Source: Candidatus Heimdallarchaeota archaeon (GTDB lineage Archaea > Asgardarchaeota > Heimdallarchaeia > Heimdallarchaeales > Heimdallarchaeaceae). Taken from it: a stretch of DNA of 58,102 nt. Both the position numbers and the translations under genes were made by a program. Shown in pieces: positions 9,469 to 17,156 of this stretch (positions are counted from its first letter, which is position 1; each line of letters starts with the position of its first letter). Below the pieces are notes generated by a model that was not told where the DNA came from, searched no databases, and was given only the letters and a program-made list of their open reading frames with translations. The DNA lies in contig JAAFKI010000092.1 of assembly GCA_021399345.1 (NCBI GenBank), positions 1 through 58,102 of the forward strand, written 5' to 3'.

Positions 9469-10380
9469 TTATTTCGGTAGAATGCTGATTAAGTTAAATA
9501 ACTCCCTCTTATCTTTGGCAAACAAATATGAGATTGATTCAAATCCTGGACTTGCTTTATCAACTAAAACTTGTACATCAATTATTCTATTGTTTTTTTC
9601 TATTTCTGAAAGAACCTGCTTTTTTGCTATATCTAGATGTTCTGTTTCAATAAATTTGATCTCCTTTACAAGAAAGATTTCTTTTAATTCTTCTTTAGTT
9701 TTAACACTCAGAATCCATTGAACATCTTGACGATATTTTTTCATCCAAAGGAGTAAAAGAGATGAAGTTTTAGAACACCCAAACTCAGGAGGACTAACAT
9801 TTGTAATCTGTTCCTTCACCTTAACTATTCTTCCTGGAAAGCTAGCTACATCATCCAAATCAGTTGCATCATTTTCACAATGAGCTAATTGAGCTCCTAT
9901 TTCAGGTATCCATTGATATAGGTCTTTAACACTTTTCATTTCTTCTAGAGTATCATTTAGATTCTGGAGGATTATTGATCTTGAGGCAATAGTTGGAAGA
10001 GTATCAAATCCAAAACATATGTTGCAATTCTGAATGTTATTGATTTCTGGTAGCATTTGCTTGTGAATAGAGCAAATAGGACCACTAACCCTTAGAGATT
10101 TGCACTTTGTACAAATTGTTCTCATCACATAATCTAGTGACTGTTTTGAAAAAAGCATCTCTGAAACAGCTACTGAAAGAGTTTCTAGATGAGGGTTGAC
10201 TCTTTTATCGCCTATTTCTGAAATATCCTTTTGTAAATAGGAAACAATTACGGGTTGTTTAACACCTAATATTTCTGCTATTCTATTTTGAGATAATCCT
10301 CTATCTCTCAACTCATGTGCCACTCTTATTCTTAAACTTGGTAAAAATGATGATGCAATAAACTCACAAGGAAATCTCAT
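9469..10380 (-). CDS. thiR: ThiR-like transcriptional regulator of thiamine genes (HTH plus ThiN domain)
   Basis: The 303-residue protein opens with MRFPCEFIASSFLPSLR and a helix-turn-helix at about residues 15-50 (LSQNRIAEILGVKQPVIVSY). This is the typical start of archaeal regulators with an XRE-like domain. A Cys cluster follows (C90, C93, C103, C119, C122), possibly binding metal. Residues from about 135 onward resemble ThiN (PEIGAQLAHCENDATDLDDV, then FPGRIVKVKEQI), a domain that binds thiamine phosphate in the archaeal ThiR family. It lies directly upstream of thiB on the same strand, separated by 64 bases that hold a separate promoter. Its own promoter carries the same candidate operator, implying autoregulation. 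Alternative: a ThiN-bearing enzyme, but no ThiD domain is present. Confidence 0.82.
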   Translation of the reverse strand: MRFPCEFIASSFLPSLRIRVAHELRDRGLSQNRIAEILGVKQPVIVSYLQKDISEIGDKRVNPHLETLSVAVSEMLFSKQSLDYVMRTICTKCKSLRVSGPICSIHKQMLPEINNIQNCNICFGFDTLPTIASRSIILQNLNDTLEEMKSVKDLYQWIPEIGAQLAHCENDATDLDDVASFPGRIVKVKEQITNVSPPEFGCSKTSSLLLLWMKKYRQDVQWILSVKTKEELKEIFLVKEIKFIETEHLDIAKKQVLSEIEKNNRIIDVQVLVDKASPGFESISYLFAKDKRELFNLISILPK

Positions 10381-10385
10381 TTAAT

Positions 10386-10399
10386 CACTTATATGAGTA
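10386..10399 (-). promoter_or_regulatory. Candidate ThiR operator at the thiR promoter
   Basis: CACTTATATGAGTA lies 5 bases ahead of the thiR start. A TATA-like element (CTTTAAATAG on the minus strand, about 10412-10423) lies just upstream of it. The arrangement, TATA then motif then start, matches that at thiB, and the two motifs agree at 10 of 14 positions. This suggests that one regulator controls both promoters. Confidence 0.48.
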
Positions 10400-10497
10400 C
10401 TATAAAGGGGCCCTATTTAAAGTTTCCAAGAAACACGAAATATTACTAAACTACATAACAGATATAAACAACTACTGCTTTTGTTGCTTGAAATAGA

Positions 10498-10641
10498 ATG
10501 GTTAATGTCTTAGATGCTGTCCTAGGAACAATTGTATTTCTCATTGTGAGTGTAGTACTTTCTTACATAGTCTTTTGGATGTTCAAGTATACAGCTAAAG
10601 AACCAAAAGACGATATTAAAAAAGAGTCGATTGAGAATTAA
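10498..10641 (+). CDS. Small single-span membrane protein
   Basis: A 47-codon frame starts with ATG and reads MVNVLDAVLGTIVFLIVSVV, then a short aromatic stretch, then a charged C-terminal tail (KEPKDDIKKESIEN). One membrane helix spans about residues 5-30, and the acidic/basic tail would face the cytoplasm. The frame is the only sizeable one in the 390-base interval between thiR and the HTH gene at 10771. No clear Shine-Dalgarno motif precedes it, so leaderless translation is possible. Function unknown. It may be a small membrane subunit or regulator; its reality rests on composition only. Confidence 0.45.
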   Translation: MVNVLDAVLGTIVFLIVSVVLSYIVFWMFKYTAKEPKDDIKKESIEN

Positions 10642-10770
10642 TCATGAGATGAACATAGAATTAAGGATGAAAAACAGTTTGAAGCAAATTTAATAAGGGT
10701 ATCAACATAAAATAAATAGACTAGTCAGTTATTATAAAGACATATACTTCAAAATAAGGGAAGAAAAATA

Positions 10771-11679
10771 ATGAAAAATGAGGAGAACTCAATATCAACT
10801 GGGACAATCTATCTAGAGCAGATATTCAAGATAGCCCAAGACAGGAGATATTCAACAGCTATAGATGTCTGGTCCATTATCCTTGATTCAGAGTTCTCAA
10901 ACAGAAAATATGACAGTTTAGATGGAAAGTCTATTGTGGGAATTACTGCAGCTGATATAGCTACTAGTTTGAATATGCATCTTAGCTCTGTTTATCATAA
11001 TCTCAAAATTCTTCAATCTGATGAATTTGACTTACTCGAAACAGATGAATTAATCATCTACAATGAGAAAGGAAGAAGAGTTAAACAAAAAGTATACAAG
11101 TTACCGAGAATCTATTACGAAGAATTCAGACAAATTCTTAACGAACTTCATCATGAAGGGTTTAGGCCACCTCATAAGAAGTTTACTTTCTTCAACATAC
11201 TTAAAATTAGAGGAATGCTTTCCCATTATGCAGCTTTATTGCACAAAGATAGAGTACTTGTAACAAACGAAGTTGACGAAACTAAGGATTGGTATCTCGA
11301 TTGGATGAACCCTCTTAGATTACGTAACAATATTGTAACTCCTGGAGTTATTTACAAGTTTACACAAGAAGATATGGAAAAAATTCTAGATCAAATTGTT
11401 ACTCTTTTAGAAGATTACACAGATAGTTATAGTGATGAACATGAAGAAAGAGGAATATTACCTGTTTCTTTTACATACTTAGTCTTCGTTCCTTATACCG
11501 AACTAATGAGAAAAGGTGAATGGCTTAATAGAGAAGAGTACGATGAACGGATCGCAGAATCTTCAGCAAAAACCCCCAAAGAGGACTTATTAGAATGTCA
11601 AAAAGACCATGAAACTTTCTTCAGATATGGTTTAGCTTGTCCCGTTTGTGGGAAGAAACCAAAAAATTACAAGCGTTAG
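10771..11679 (+). CDS. Winged-helix DNA-binding protein with C-terminal zinc-binding motif
   Basis: The 302-residue protein has a winged helix-turn-helix at about residues 56-110 (GITAADIATSLNMHLSSVYH, then NLKILQSDEFDLLE), as in archaeal ArsR/TrmB-like regulators. The middle is helical and charged, and a CPVCG knuckle lies 13 residues from the C terminus with an upstream ECQKDH that could complete a zinc site. A GGGA motif lies about 10 bases ahead of the ATG. It could be a general or local transcription factor; its target is unknown. It is convergent with the SDR gene, whose stop lies 3 bases away. Confidence 0.7.
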   Translation: MKNEENSISTGTIYLEQIFKIAQDRRYSTAIDVWSIILDSEFSNRKYDSLDGKSIVGITAADIATSLNMHLSSVYHNLKILQSDEFDLLETDELIIYNEKGRRVKQKVYKLPRIYYEEFRQILNELHHEGFRPPHKKFTFFNILKIRGMLSHYAALLHKDRVLVTNEVDETKDWYLDWMNPLRLRNNIVTPGVIYKFTQEDMEKILDQIVTLLEDYTDSYSDEHEERGILPVSFTYLVFVPYTELMRKGEWLNREEYDERIAESSAKTPKEDLLECQKDHETFFRYGLACPVCGKKPKNYKR

Positions 11680-11682
11680 GTT

Positions 11683-12453
11683 TTAACCCAAAGTCTGACC
11701 AGAATCTATTCTAATTACTTGACCCTGAATATGGTTTGTAGTTAAGAGCAATTTGATGAGAGGGTATATTTCTTCAGGTTTTAGTAATTGGTTCATAGGA
11801 TTTTTATTTTCGATCTTAAGTAAAATATCCTCAAATGAATCACCAGATTCTAGCGCTTTATTTTGGAGCTCATCAATGTGTCTGTCAGTCATAACATATC
11901 CTGGAGCAATTGCGTTTGTGACTATCTTATGTTCTGCTCCTTCTTGAGCAAACGATAAGGTTAAGTTGTGAACAGCAGCTTTCGCAACTCCATAAGGCAT
12001 TTTCTTTTTGGAAGGTTTTAAACCCGTGGTTGAACCAAAAAAGAGTATATTTCCTCCACCTTGCTCTTGCATCCACATATAACCCTCTTTACCCATTAGA
12101 AAGGTTGAATCTAGATTAACAGCTAAAACTTTTCTGAAGTCACTATAACTTACATCTTCAATTGGTTTACTAATCAAACTTCCTCCTACGAAAATGATTA
12201 AGCCATCAATTTTTGGAGTAAGAATTTTTACTTCATTAAAAGCTTCAATAACACTACTTTCAGAGGTGTAATCACACTCTACAAAGTCTATAGAATAACC
12301 ATTTTGATTAAGAATTTCAATGAAATCTTTGCTATTCTTACCACCGATACCTATTACTCGAAAGTAATCCTTAACTAGTTTTTCAGTTACAATTTTGCCA
12401 ATTCCACTTCCTGGTGCTGCAATTAAAATTGTTTTTTGATGATCTTTGGACAT
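11683..12453 (-). CDS. Short-chain dehydrogenase/reductase
   Basis: This classical SDR of about 256 residues has the cofactor loop APGSGIGK (residues 13-20), a NAG-like position in AVNLDSTFLMG, the catalytic Ser in ILFFGSTTGL, the YxxxK pair in MPYGVAKAAVHN and a NAIAPGYVMTDRH loop after the active site. The ATG at 12453 gives MSKDHQKTILIAAPG, placing the Rossmann strand immediately after the start. An upstream in-frame ATG at 12468 would add MYLKI. It is a cytosolic NAD(P)H-dependent oxidoreductase of unknown substrate; 3-oxoacyl-ACP reductase FabG-like enzymes share these motifs. The first glycine of the usual TGxxxGIG is replaced by Ala-Pro, which is unusual and may alter cofactor choice. 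Confidence 0.85.
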   Translation of the reverse strand: MSKDHQKTILIAAPGSGIGKIVTEKLVKDYFRVIGIGGKNSKDFIEILNQNGYSIDFVECDYTSESSVIEAFNEVKILTPKIDGLIIFVGGSLISKPIEDVSYSDFRKVLAVNLDSTFLMGKEGYMWMQEQGGGNILFFGSTTGLKPSKKKMPYGVAKAAVHNLTLSFAQEGAEHKIVTNAIAPGYVMTDRHIDELQNKALESGDSFEDILLKIENKNPMNQLLKPEEIYPLIKLLLTTNHIQGQVIRIDSGQTLG

Positions 12454-12567
12454 TATCTTCAAATACATTTATTTTACAAGATGTTAAATTTTTTTGTGAA
12501 TCAAATTTAAGGAAAATACTTAAGGAGAAGAAAATAAATGTAAACACACAATCTAATGTGGTTAACC

Positions 12568-13218
12568 ATGGAAACAGAAGTTTTTACTGTAAATATTGAT
12601 CAATTAAACTTGAACAAAATCAGGGATGTAGCTAGTGCAATTACAGATGGTCAAATTGTTGCTTTTCCAACAGATACAATTTATGGGATGGGATGCGATG
12701 TTTTCAACGAGGAAGCGGTTAAGGAATTGTACAAAATAAAAGGACGATCAGCAAATAAACCAATCAATGTTTTGATATCGAGTATTGATCAAGTATATGA
12801 TCTAGCAAAAAATGTTAAACCTTTGTTTTTCACTCTAGCAGAAAAGTTCTGGCCAGGAGCTTTAACAATAATAGTTGAAAAGAATTCAACAGTAAATGAC
12901 GTTGTAACTTCTGGACAAAGTACTGTAGGAGTTCGTTTTCCAGATAACTTAATCGTACAAGAGTTAATTAACATCGCACATACTCCATTAGCTACAACTA
13001 GTGCAAACATATCTGAGGAACCAAGCGCAACTAAGGCTAAAGAGGTTTTAAACTATTTCAATGGTAAAATACCTTACATTATTGATGGAGGAAAAGTAGA
13101 CATTGGTCAGTCTTCAACAATTGTAGACATTTCATCAAAGCCGCCTAGAATTGTTAGACATGGAGCTATACCTTTTGCAGAATTAAAGCCAAATATCAGA
13201 GGATTAAGAAAGGAATAG
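12568..13218 (+). CDS. tsaC: Sua5/YciO/YrdC-type threonylcarbamoyl-AMP synthase
   Basis: The protein has about 216 residues with the YrdC-domain marks: PTDTIYGMGCDVFNEEAV near the N terminus, KIKGRSANKPINVLI and FWPGALTIIVEK, then VGVRFPD and ATTSANIS. It makes threonylcarbamoyl-AMP from threonine, bicarbonate and ATP for t6A37 in ANN-decoding tRNAs. The short form lacks the extra Sua5 C-terminal domain and is closer to TsaC in length. The ATG at 12568 is chosen; an in-frame ATG lies 12 bases upstream at 12556. Partners in t6A synthesis (Kae1, Bud32) are not in the window. High confidence. Confidence 0.88.
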   Translation: METEVFTVNIDQLNLNKIRDVASAITDGQIVAFPTDTIYGMGCDVFNEEAVKELYKIKGRSANKPINVLISSIDQVYDLAKNVKPLFFTLAEKFWPGALTIIVEKNSTVNDVVTSGQSTVGVRFPDNLIVQELINIAHTPLATTSANISEEPSATKAKEVLNYFNGKIPYIIDGGKVDIGQSSTIVDISSKPPRIVRHGAIPFAELKPNIRGLRKE

Positions 13219-13280
13219 AAGATAAACTGAGTATGTAAAATCTTTTTAAATGACCAAATAAATAGTTAAAGTTGATAAAA

Positions 13281-13925
13281 ATGACAATGGAAGTCATATT
13301 CTGGGATGTATGCACTCAGAGAGATTTTATGGAAAAAGATGGGAAGCTTTACGTTCCAGGCGCAGAAAATCTCAAAGAAAACTTGGAAAAACTCACTCAA
13401 TATGCAAGATTAAGCAATATTAGAATTCTTGGATCAGTTGATTTTCATTCAGATACAGACCCTGAAATAGATAAGGAAAACCCTGATTTTTCCAAATCAT
13501 TTCCACCTCACTGTATGCAAAATGATCCGGGTCAAGAAAAGATAATCGAAACCAGATCAGATCTAACCAACTGGATTGACCCTATAGCATATCCTGAGAA
13601 GAAATTAGTTGAAGCTCTAGAAGCCAAAGGTCCTATCATGTTTAGAAAATCAGAATTTAGTGCTTTTTCAAACCCTAATTTAATGCCTTTATTAGGAATA
13701 ATTAAGCCAAAGAAGGTGATCATTTATGGAGTTGCTATAGATTTCGGTTTACGAACAGCTATTGAAGGGTTCTTAAATTTTGGAAATCTCGAAATCTATT
13801 TGGTGATTGATGCAATAGAAGGGGTCGACGAGGAAAAATCATTAAAATTGATTGAAGATTGGATTCAAGAAGGGGTTTATACAACTTCAACTTTAGCTAT
13901 CTTACAAGGTCATCTCTACGACTGA
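13281..13925 (+). CDS. Isochorismatase/nicotinamidase-like protein without the catalytic Cys
   Basis: The fold is that of cysteine hydrolases of the nicotinamidase family: the Asp strand IFWDVCTQRDFM (Asp9), the metal-site strand VDFHSD, the FPPHCMQNDPG loop matching the nicotinamidase WPxHC loop, and the Lys loop FRKSEFSAFSNPN (Lys123). The nucleophile strand reads IIYGVAIDFGLRTA, where the family has GVATDxCV. The expected Cys is Gly156. With the D-K-C triad incomplete, ordinary amidase chemistry is unlikely; it may be a binding protein, a regulator or an enzyme with altered chemistry. The upstream TTG (13272) is less likely than ATG 13281, because TTGAT there reads as part of a Shine-Dalgarno-like leader. 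Confidence 0.75.
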   Translation: MTMEVIFWDVCTQRDFMEKDGKLYVPGAENLKENLEKLTQYARLSNIRILGSVDFHSDTDPEIDKENPDFSKSFPPHCMQNDPGQEKIIETRSDLTNWIDPIAYPEKKLVEALEAKGPIMFRKSEFSAFSNPNLMPLLGIIKPKKVIIYGVAIDFGLRTAIEGFLNFGNLEIYLVIDAIEGVDEEKSLKLIEDWIQEGVYTTSTLAILQGHLYD

Positions 13926-13928
13926 AAA

Positions 13929-14270
13929 TCAGAAAGTGAGTTGATACCAACCATCCTTTAGCATTTCAGTTACATAGGTCCCCACATATCGGACATCTAT
14001 GCCTATTTTCTCTAGTTCATCACTTACGCCAAAATTATCACTACAAGCTTTGCAAGCTATTACTTCTACTCCTGCTACCAGTAATAACATGACTTGTTCT
14101 TGAAATTCTTTATCCTCAACAACCATTTTTTCAGTTGGACCCCAGAGAACTACTCTAACTTCATCCATCCATCCTTGTTTCTTTGAGTTGAATGCATATG
14201 GAAAACTTAATTCTCTATGAACAACATTATCAGCACTACTCAATATCATAAATACTCTATGCATAAACAT
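13929..14270 (-). CDS. DsrE/DsrF-like small sulfur-relay family protein
   Basis: The 113-residue protein has the Rossmann-like DsrE layout: an N-terminal strand (VFMILSSAD), VRVVLWGPTEKMV in the centre, and VEVIACKACSDNFGVSDELE with Cys residues at the position where DsrE/DsrF/TusD proteins carry their reactive Cys. It ends in a strand-helix GIDVRYVGTYVTEML. Members bind or transfer persulfide sulfur or act as small redox subunits. There is no sulfur operon nearby. It is convergent with the nicotinamidase-like gene, whose stop lies 3 bases away. Family probable, function unknown. Confidence 0.75.
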   Translation of the reverse strand: MFMHRVFMILSSADNVVHRELSFPYAFNSKKQGWMDEVRVVLWGPTEKMVVEDKEFQEQVMLLLVAGVEVIACKACSDNFGVSDELEKIGIDVRYVGTYVTEMLKDGWYQLTF

Positions 14271-14395
14271 TATTCAAAACCTCTGAGTTATAATTGTTGA
14301 CATGTAGCAAAAGACTAATTCGTCACAAAAAAAATTAATCCACCAATTAGTTCAACTTCAAGTTCACAAGTAAAACTGAACATTAATTTCTTCGT

Positions 14396-14569
14396 TTATA
14401 CCCTTTTTTTTATATCAAAAGAATATTTTTCTTTATCTATCCAAGGGCAAGCAACACAATCATCACAAGAACCACTGCAACTCCCTTGAGACAAAAAAAA
14501 TCTAGTAAGACGTCTTCTAATCTTTATCCAAAATGAAACCTTCACAACATTCTGTTCTTGAGTACTCAT
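14396..14569 (-). CDS. Small Cys-rich protein downstream of feoB
   Basis: The product has 57 residues, with a basic amphipathic stretch (WIKIRRRLTRFFLSQ) followed by CSGSCDDCVACPW, four Cys in ten residues, a pattern suited to a metal or Fe-S site. It begins within 11 bases of the feoB stop codon, so it is the third gene of the feoA-feoB operon. Small Cys-rich proteins next to FeoB are known in bacteria (FeoC-like or FeoB-associated Cys-rich proteins), and this one could play the same part. An alternative ATG at 14578 adds MIC. Homology to a named family is not certain. Confidence 0.6.
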   Translation of the reverse strand: MSTQEQNVVKVSFWIKIRRRLTRFFLSQGSCSGSCDDCVACPWIDKEKYSFDIKKRV

Positions 14570-14579
14570 ACAAATCATC

Positions 14580-16760
14580 CTACATAATTGCTGAAAATAT
14601 TTGAAATACGATTATTGTTAAAATCGACGTAACAATCAAAGGATAGAAGAAACCAACTGCAGTTAGTTTCCAACTTTTAGTTTCAGATTTTATTACAGCA
14701 ATAGTTGCAAAACAAGGAGCATAAGTTAGTTGGAACAACAAGAAGGATATAACCTGGGGTATGGTCCATAATACTTTAGTTATTCCGCCTGGATAAAGGA
14801 TACTCAAAGCTGATATAATTACTTCTTTTGCTGGAATACCGAATATTAATGGTACAACCATCTTCCAACTAAATCCAAAGAGTGGAATTGTTATTGCTTC
14901 TAGTCCCCTTCCAAGGAATTCAGCTATGGAAACTTTAGTAACTATCACAGGACTCATTCCAACATAAAGTAAAACAGTATTCTCCGTTGGTTTAACATAA
15001 GGAACATTACTAAGGAACCAGATTACTAAGGAAGCGACAAAGATGAATGTACCTGCTTTTTTTAGGAATATTCCAGTTCTTTCCCAAGTAAGATTCATTA
15101 CACTTCTAAATCTTGGGCGACGGTATTCAGGAAGTTCAAGAATTAAAGGAAGTGGATCATCACTTTCATAGAACAATTTGAATATGAGACCAGTTAACAG
15201 AACTAACAAAATACTAACACCATACAATAGAAGCATGATAATTGCTGCTAGCCAAGGTTGAAAGAATATTCCAGTTAGAAATGCAATCACACCTAGTCTT
15301 GCAGCACATGGAATGAATGAATTAGCGATAATCATCGTTGTTCTTTCTCTTTTGTTTTTAATAGTTCTAGTAGCCATCACTCCAGCAACATTGCAACCAA
15401 AACCCATGATGAGACTAAGAAAAGCTGAACCTTGCATGCCAAATTTTCCCATTACTTTATCCATCAAATATGCAGATCGTGCCAGGTAGCCTGAATCCTC
15501 TAGTATTGCTATTAGAGCATAGAAAATAGCAATTATTGGTAAGAACAATAAAACAGCAGCAATACCTGCAATTACTCCATTAACTAATAAACTGTTAAGA
15601 AAAGCAGGACTGTTAATACTCTCTAAGGATGTCAATACCCAAGAAGAAAATTGTACAAATACCCAATCAATTCCAGTGATTATTGGCGATGAAGCGTAAA
15701 AGGTTATTAAGAAAAATGCCGCAAAAATAACAATAAGGATTAGATATCCCCAGGATTTATGTAGAAGAGTTTTGTCTATTCTATCACTTGTAGTCTCTTT
15801 GAAATCTTCATATCCAGAAACAGCAGAATAGACGATTTGATGTAAAGCACCATATTTTCTCTTAGAGATTTCAACAGCTGGATCAAATTGCTCTTCTTTG
15901 GCTAGTTTCTCAATCTTGTTTTCAATATCAGCTAAGTCATATTCTTTAGCTAATTCATCTTTAACAATCCGATCACCTTCAAGAATTCTAAATGCTACCC
16001 ATCGTGTAGGATATTCACTAAGTAATTTCCTATCGGCAATTTGAATGGAAATGTTCTGTATCATATACTCAATTTTTTGCGAATACATCATAATTGCAGG
16101 AGTAAAGGTGTATTTCTTGGTGTGTAAAGAATCATAAATGAATTTCTTGATTCTTATGATACTCTCATCCTCATAAGCACAAACATATAGAACTGGAACA
16201 CCAAGTTTTTCTTCAAGAAGTCCAACATCTAAATTTATACATTCCTTTTCTGCAATATCTTTCATATTAATGATAATGGCAACATTATTGGTTAGTTCCA
16301 TCGCTTGAAGAGCTATGAAAAGAGTTCGTTCCAGCCGAGTAGCATCAGCTATAACACATATAAGATCAGGTTGTTCGTCAACAATGAAATGACGAGTAAC
16401 CAATTCTTCTTCAGACCGAGCAGAAAGAGAATATGCACCGGGTAGATCAACTAAAGAGAAGTATTCATCAGATAGAATAAAATGACCTTCTTTCTTCTCT
16501 ACTGTTTTTCCAGGCCAATTTCCTACGTGAACATGTGACCCACTTAAGATATTAAAAAGAGAAGATTTTCCAACATTGGGATTACCCAAAAAAGCAATCT
16601 TATGTTCTATAGAGTGGTCATTAAAATCTTTTTTAAAACCTCTTCCATAACGTTTGGAATATTTAGTTTCATTTGTTAATCCCAATTTAGGTTTCATAGC
16701 CCTACTTCTGTGTCTATGAAAGCGGCTTCTCTTTCCACAATGAGGACATTGTTTAGGCAT
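14580..16760 (-). CDS. feoB: Ferrous iron transporter FeoB
   Basis: This is a 726-residue, complete FeoB. The N-terminal G domain has G1 GNPNVGKSS (residues 59-67), the G3 DLPGAYSL, and NMKD as G4. The membrane part carries the two gate motifs, MGFGCNVAGVMATR and FGIPAKEVIISAL. Before the G domain lies an unusual 50-residue extension that opens with a CPHCGKRSRFHRHR zinc-ribbon-like motif. It imports Fe(II) across the cell membrane. It lies 5 bases behind feoA, and a Cys-rich gene follows. The operon is controlled, I infer, by the palindrome ahead of feoA. Family assignment is certain; the extension is the odd point. Confidence 0.95.
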   Translation of the reverse strand: MPKQCPHCGKRSRFHRHRSRAMKPKLGLTNETKYSKRYGRGFKKDFNDHSIEHKIAFLGNPNVGKSSLFNILSGSHVHVGNWPGKTVEKKEGHFILSDEYFSLVDLPGAYSLSARSEEELVTRHFIVDEQPDLICVIADATRLERTLFIALQAMELTNNVAIIINMKDIAEKECINLDVGLLEEKLGVPVLYVCAYEDESIIRIKKFIYDSLHTKKYTFTPAIMMYSQKIEYMIQNISIQIADRKLLSEYPTRWVAFRILEGDRIVKDELAKEYDLADIENKIEKLAKEEQFDPAVEISKRKYGALHQIVYSAVSGYEDFKETTSDRIDKTLLHKSWGYLILIVIFAAFFLITFYASSPIITGIDWVFVQFSSWVLTSLESINSPAFLNSLLVNGVIAGIAAVLLFLPIIAIFYALIAILEDSGYLARSAYLMDKVMGKFGMQGSAFLSLIMGFGCNVAGVMATRTIKNKRERTTMIIANSFIPCAARLGVIAFLTGIFFQPWLAAIIMLLLYGVSILLVLLTGLIFKLFYESDDPLPLILELPEYRRPRFRSVMNLTWERTGIFLKKAGTFIFVASLVIWFLSNVPYVKPTENTVLLYVGMSPVIVTKVSIAEFLGRGLEAITIPLFGFSWKMVVPLIFGIPAKEVIISALSILYPGGITKVLWTIPQVISFLLFQLTYAPCFATIAVIKSETKSWKLTAVGFFYPLIVTSILTIIVFQIFSAIM

Positions 16761-16765
16761 AATAC

Positions 16766-16987
16766 TCAGACTTCTATTTTTCCAGCTAATCCTCTTCCTA
16801 TAGCGACACGAGTCCCTTTTACTTCTACAATTACTGGACCTATATCATTTTTAACTATTCGGATTTTTTCTCCCTCATGAATTCCAAGATCAGCTAAGAA
16901 TCGAATAGCTTTGAATCCCGCTTTGATGACTTTAACAGTCGCTACAGCATTTTCGGGTTTATCAATCAAGGAATCATTTTGCGACAA
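16766..16987 (-). CDS. feoA: FeoA family protein, TTG start
   Basis: The 73-residue SH3-like FeoA has the pattern VKVIKAGFKAIRFLADLGIH (loop and G-F/LGI), then EGEKIRIVKNDIGPVIVEV and TRVAIGRGLAGKIEV. It regulates or assists FeoB, which begins 5 bases later. No ATG or GTG is available near the expected start; a TTG at 16987 is preceded, 6 bases away, by GAGGT, a strong archaeal Shine-Dalgarno motif, so the TTG start is well supported. The promoter carries the palindrome at 17016-17033. Confidence 0.88.
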   Translation of the reverse strand: MSQNDSLIDKPENAVATVKVIKAGFKAIRFLADLGIHEGEKIRIVKNDIGPVIVEVKGTRVAIGRGLAGKIEV

Positions 16988-17015
16988 TGCAATACCTCAT
17001 TTTTTGAAAGAAAAT

Positions 17016-17033
17016 TTTTGGACACGTCCAAAA
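17016..17033 (-). promoter_or_regulatory. Palindromic operator ahead of feoA, candidate iron-repressor site
   Basis: TTTTGGACACGTCCAAAA is an inverted repeat with 8-base perfect arms and a 2-base centre. Outside it the symmetry continues imperfectly into AAA and TTT. It lies 29 bases ahead of the feoA start and about 30 bases downstream of a TATA-like TTTATAAAA (about 17064-17072), so near the expected transcription start. Position and symmetry fit a DtxR/MntR-type metal-dependent repressor. No such repressor gene is in the window, so the binding protein is inferred. Confidence 0.6.
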
Positions 17034-17094
17034 TTTTAAGTTAGTGGTTTTTCTGTGAAAGGATTTTATAAAACTATCGTTTGAGACTGTAAAT

Positions 17095-17121
17095 TTTGGA
17101 TGTAGAAAAGTTTTATCCAAA
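17095..17121. repeat. Second inverted pair of TTTGGAT/ATCCAAA half-sites
   Basis: TTTGGAT at 17095-17101 and ATCCAAA at 17115-17121 form 7-base perfect arms with a 13-base spacer. The arms resemble the half-sites of the feoA operator (TTTTGGAC). It could be a second, spaced binding site, or a hairpin at the end of the neighbouring beta-helix gene transcript. The evidence is symmetry only. Confidence 0.3.
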
Positions 17122-17156
17122 TCTAATGAAAAAGAGAATAAAAAGAAAAGAGGAAA

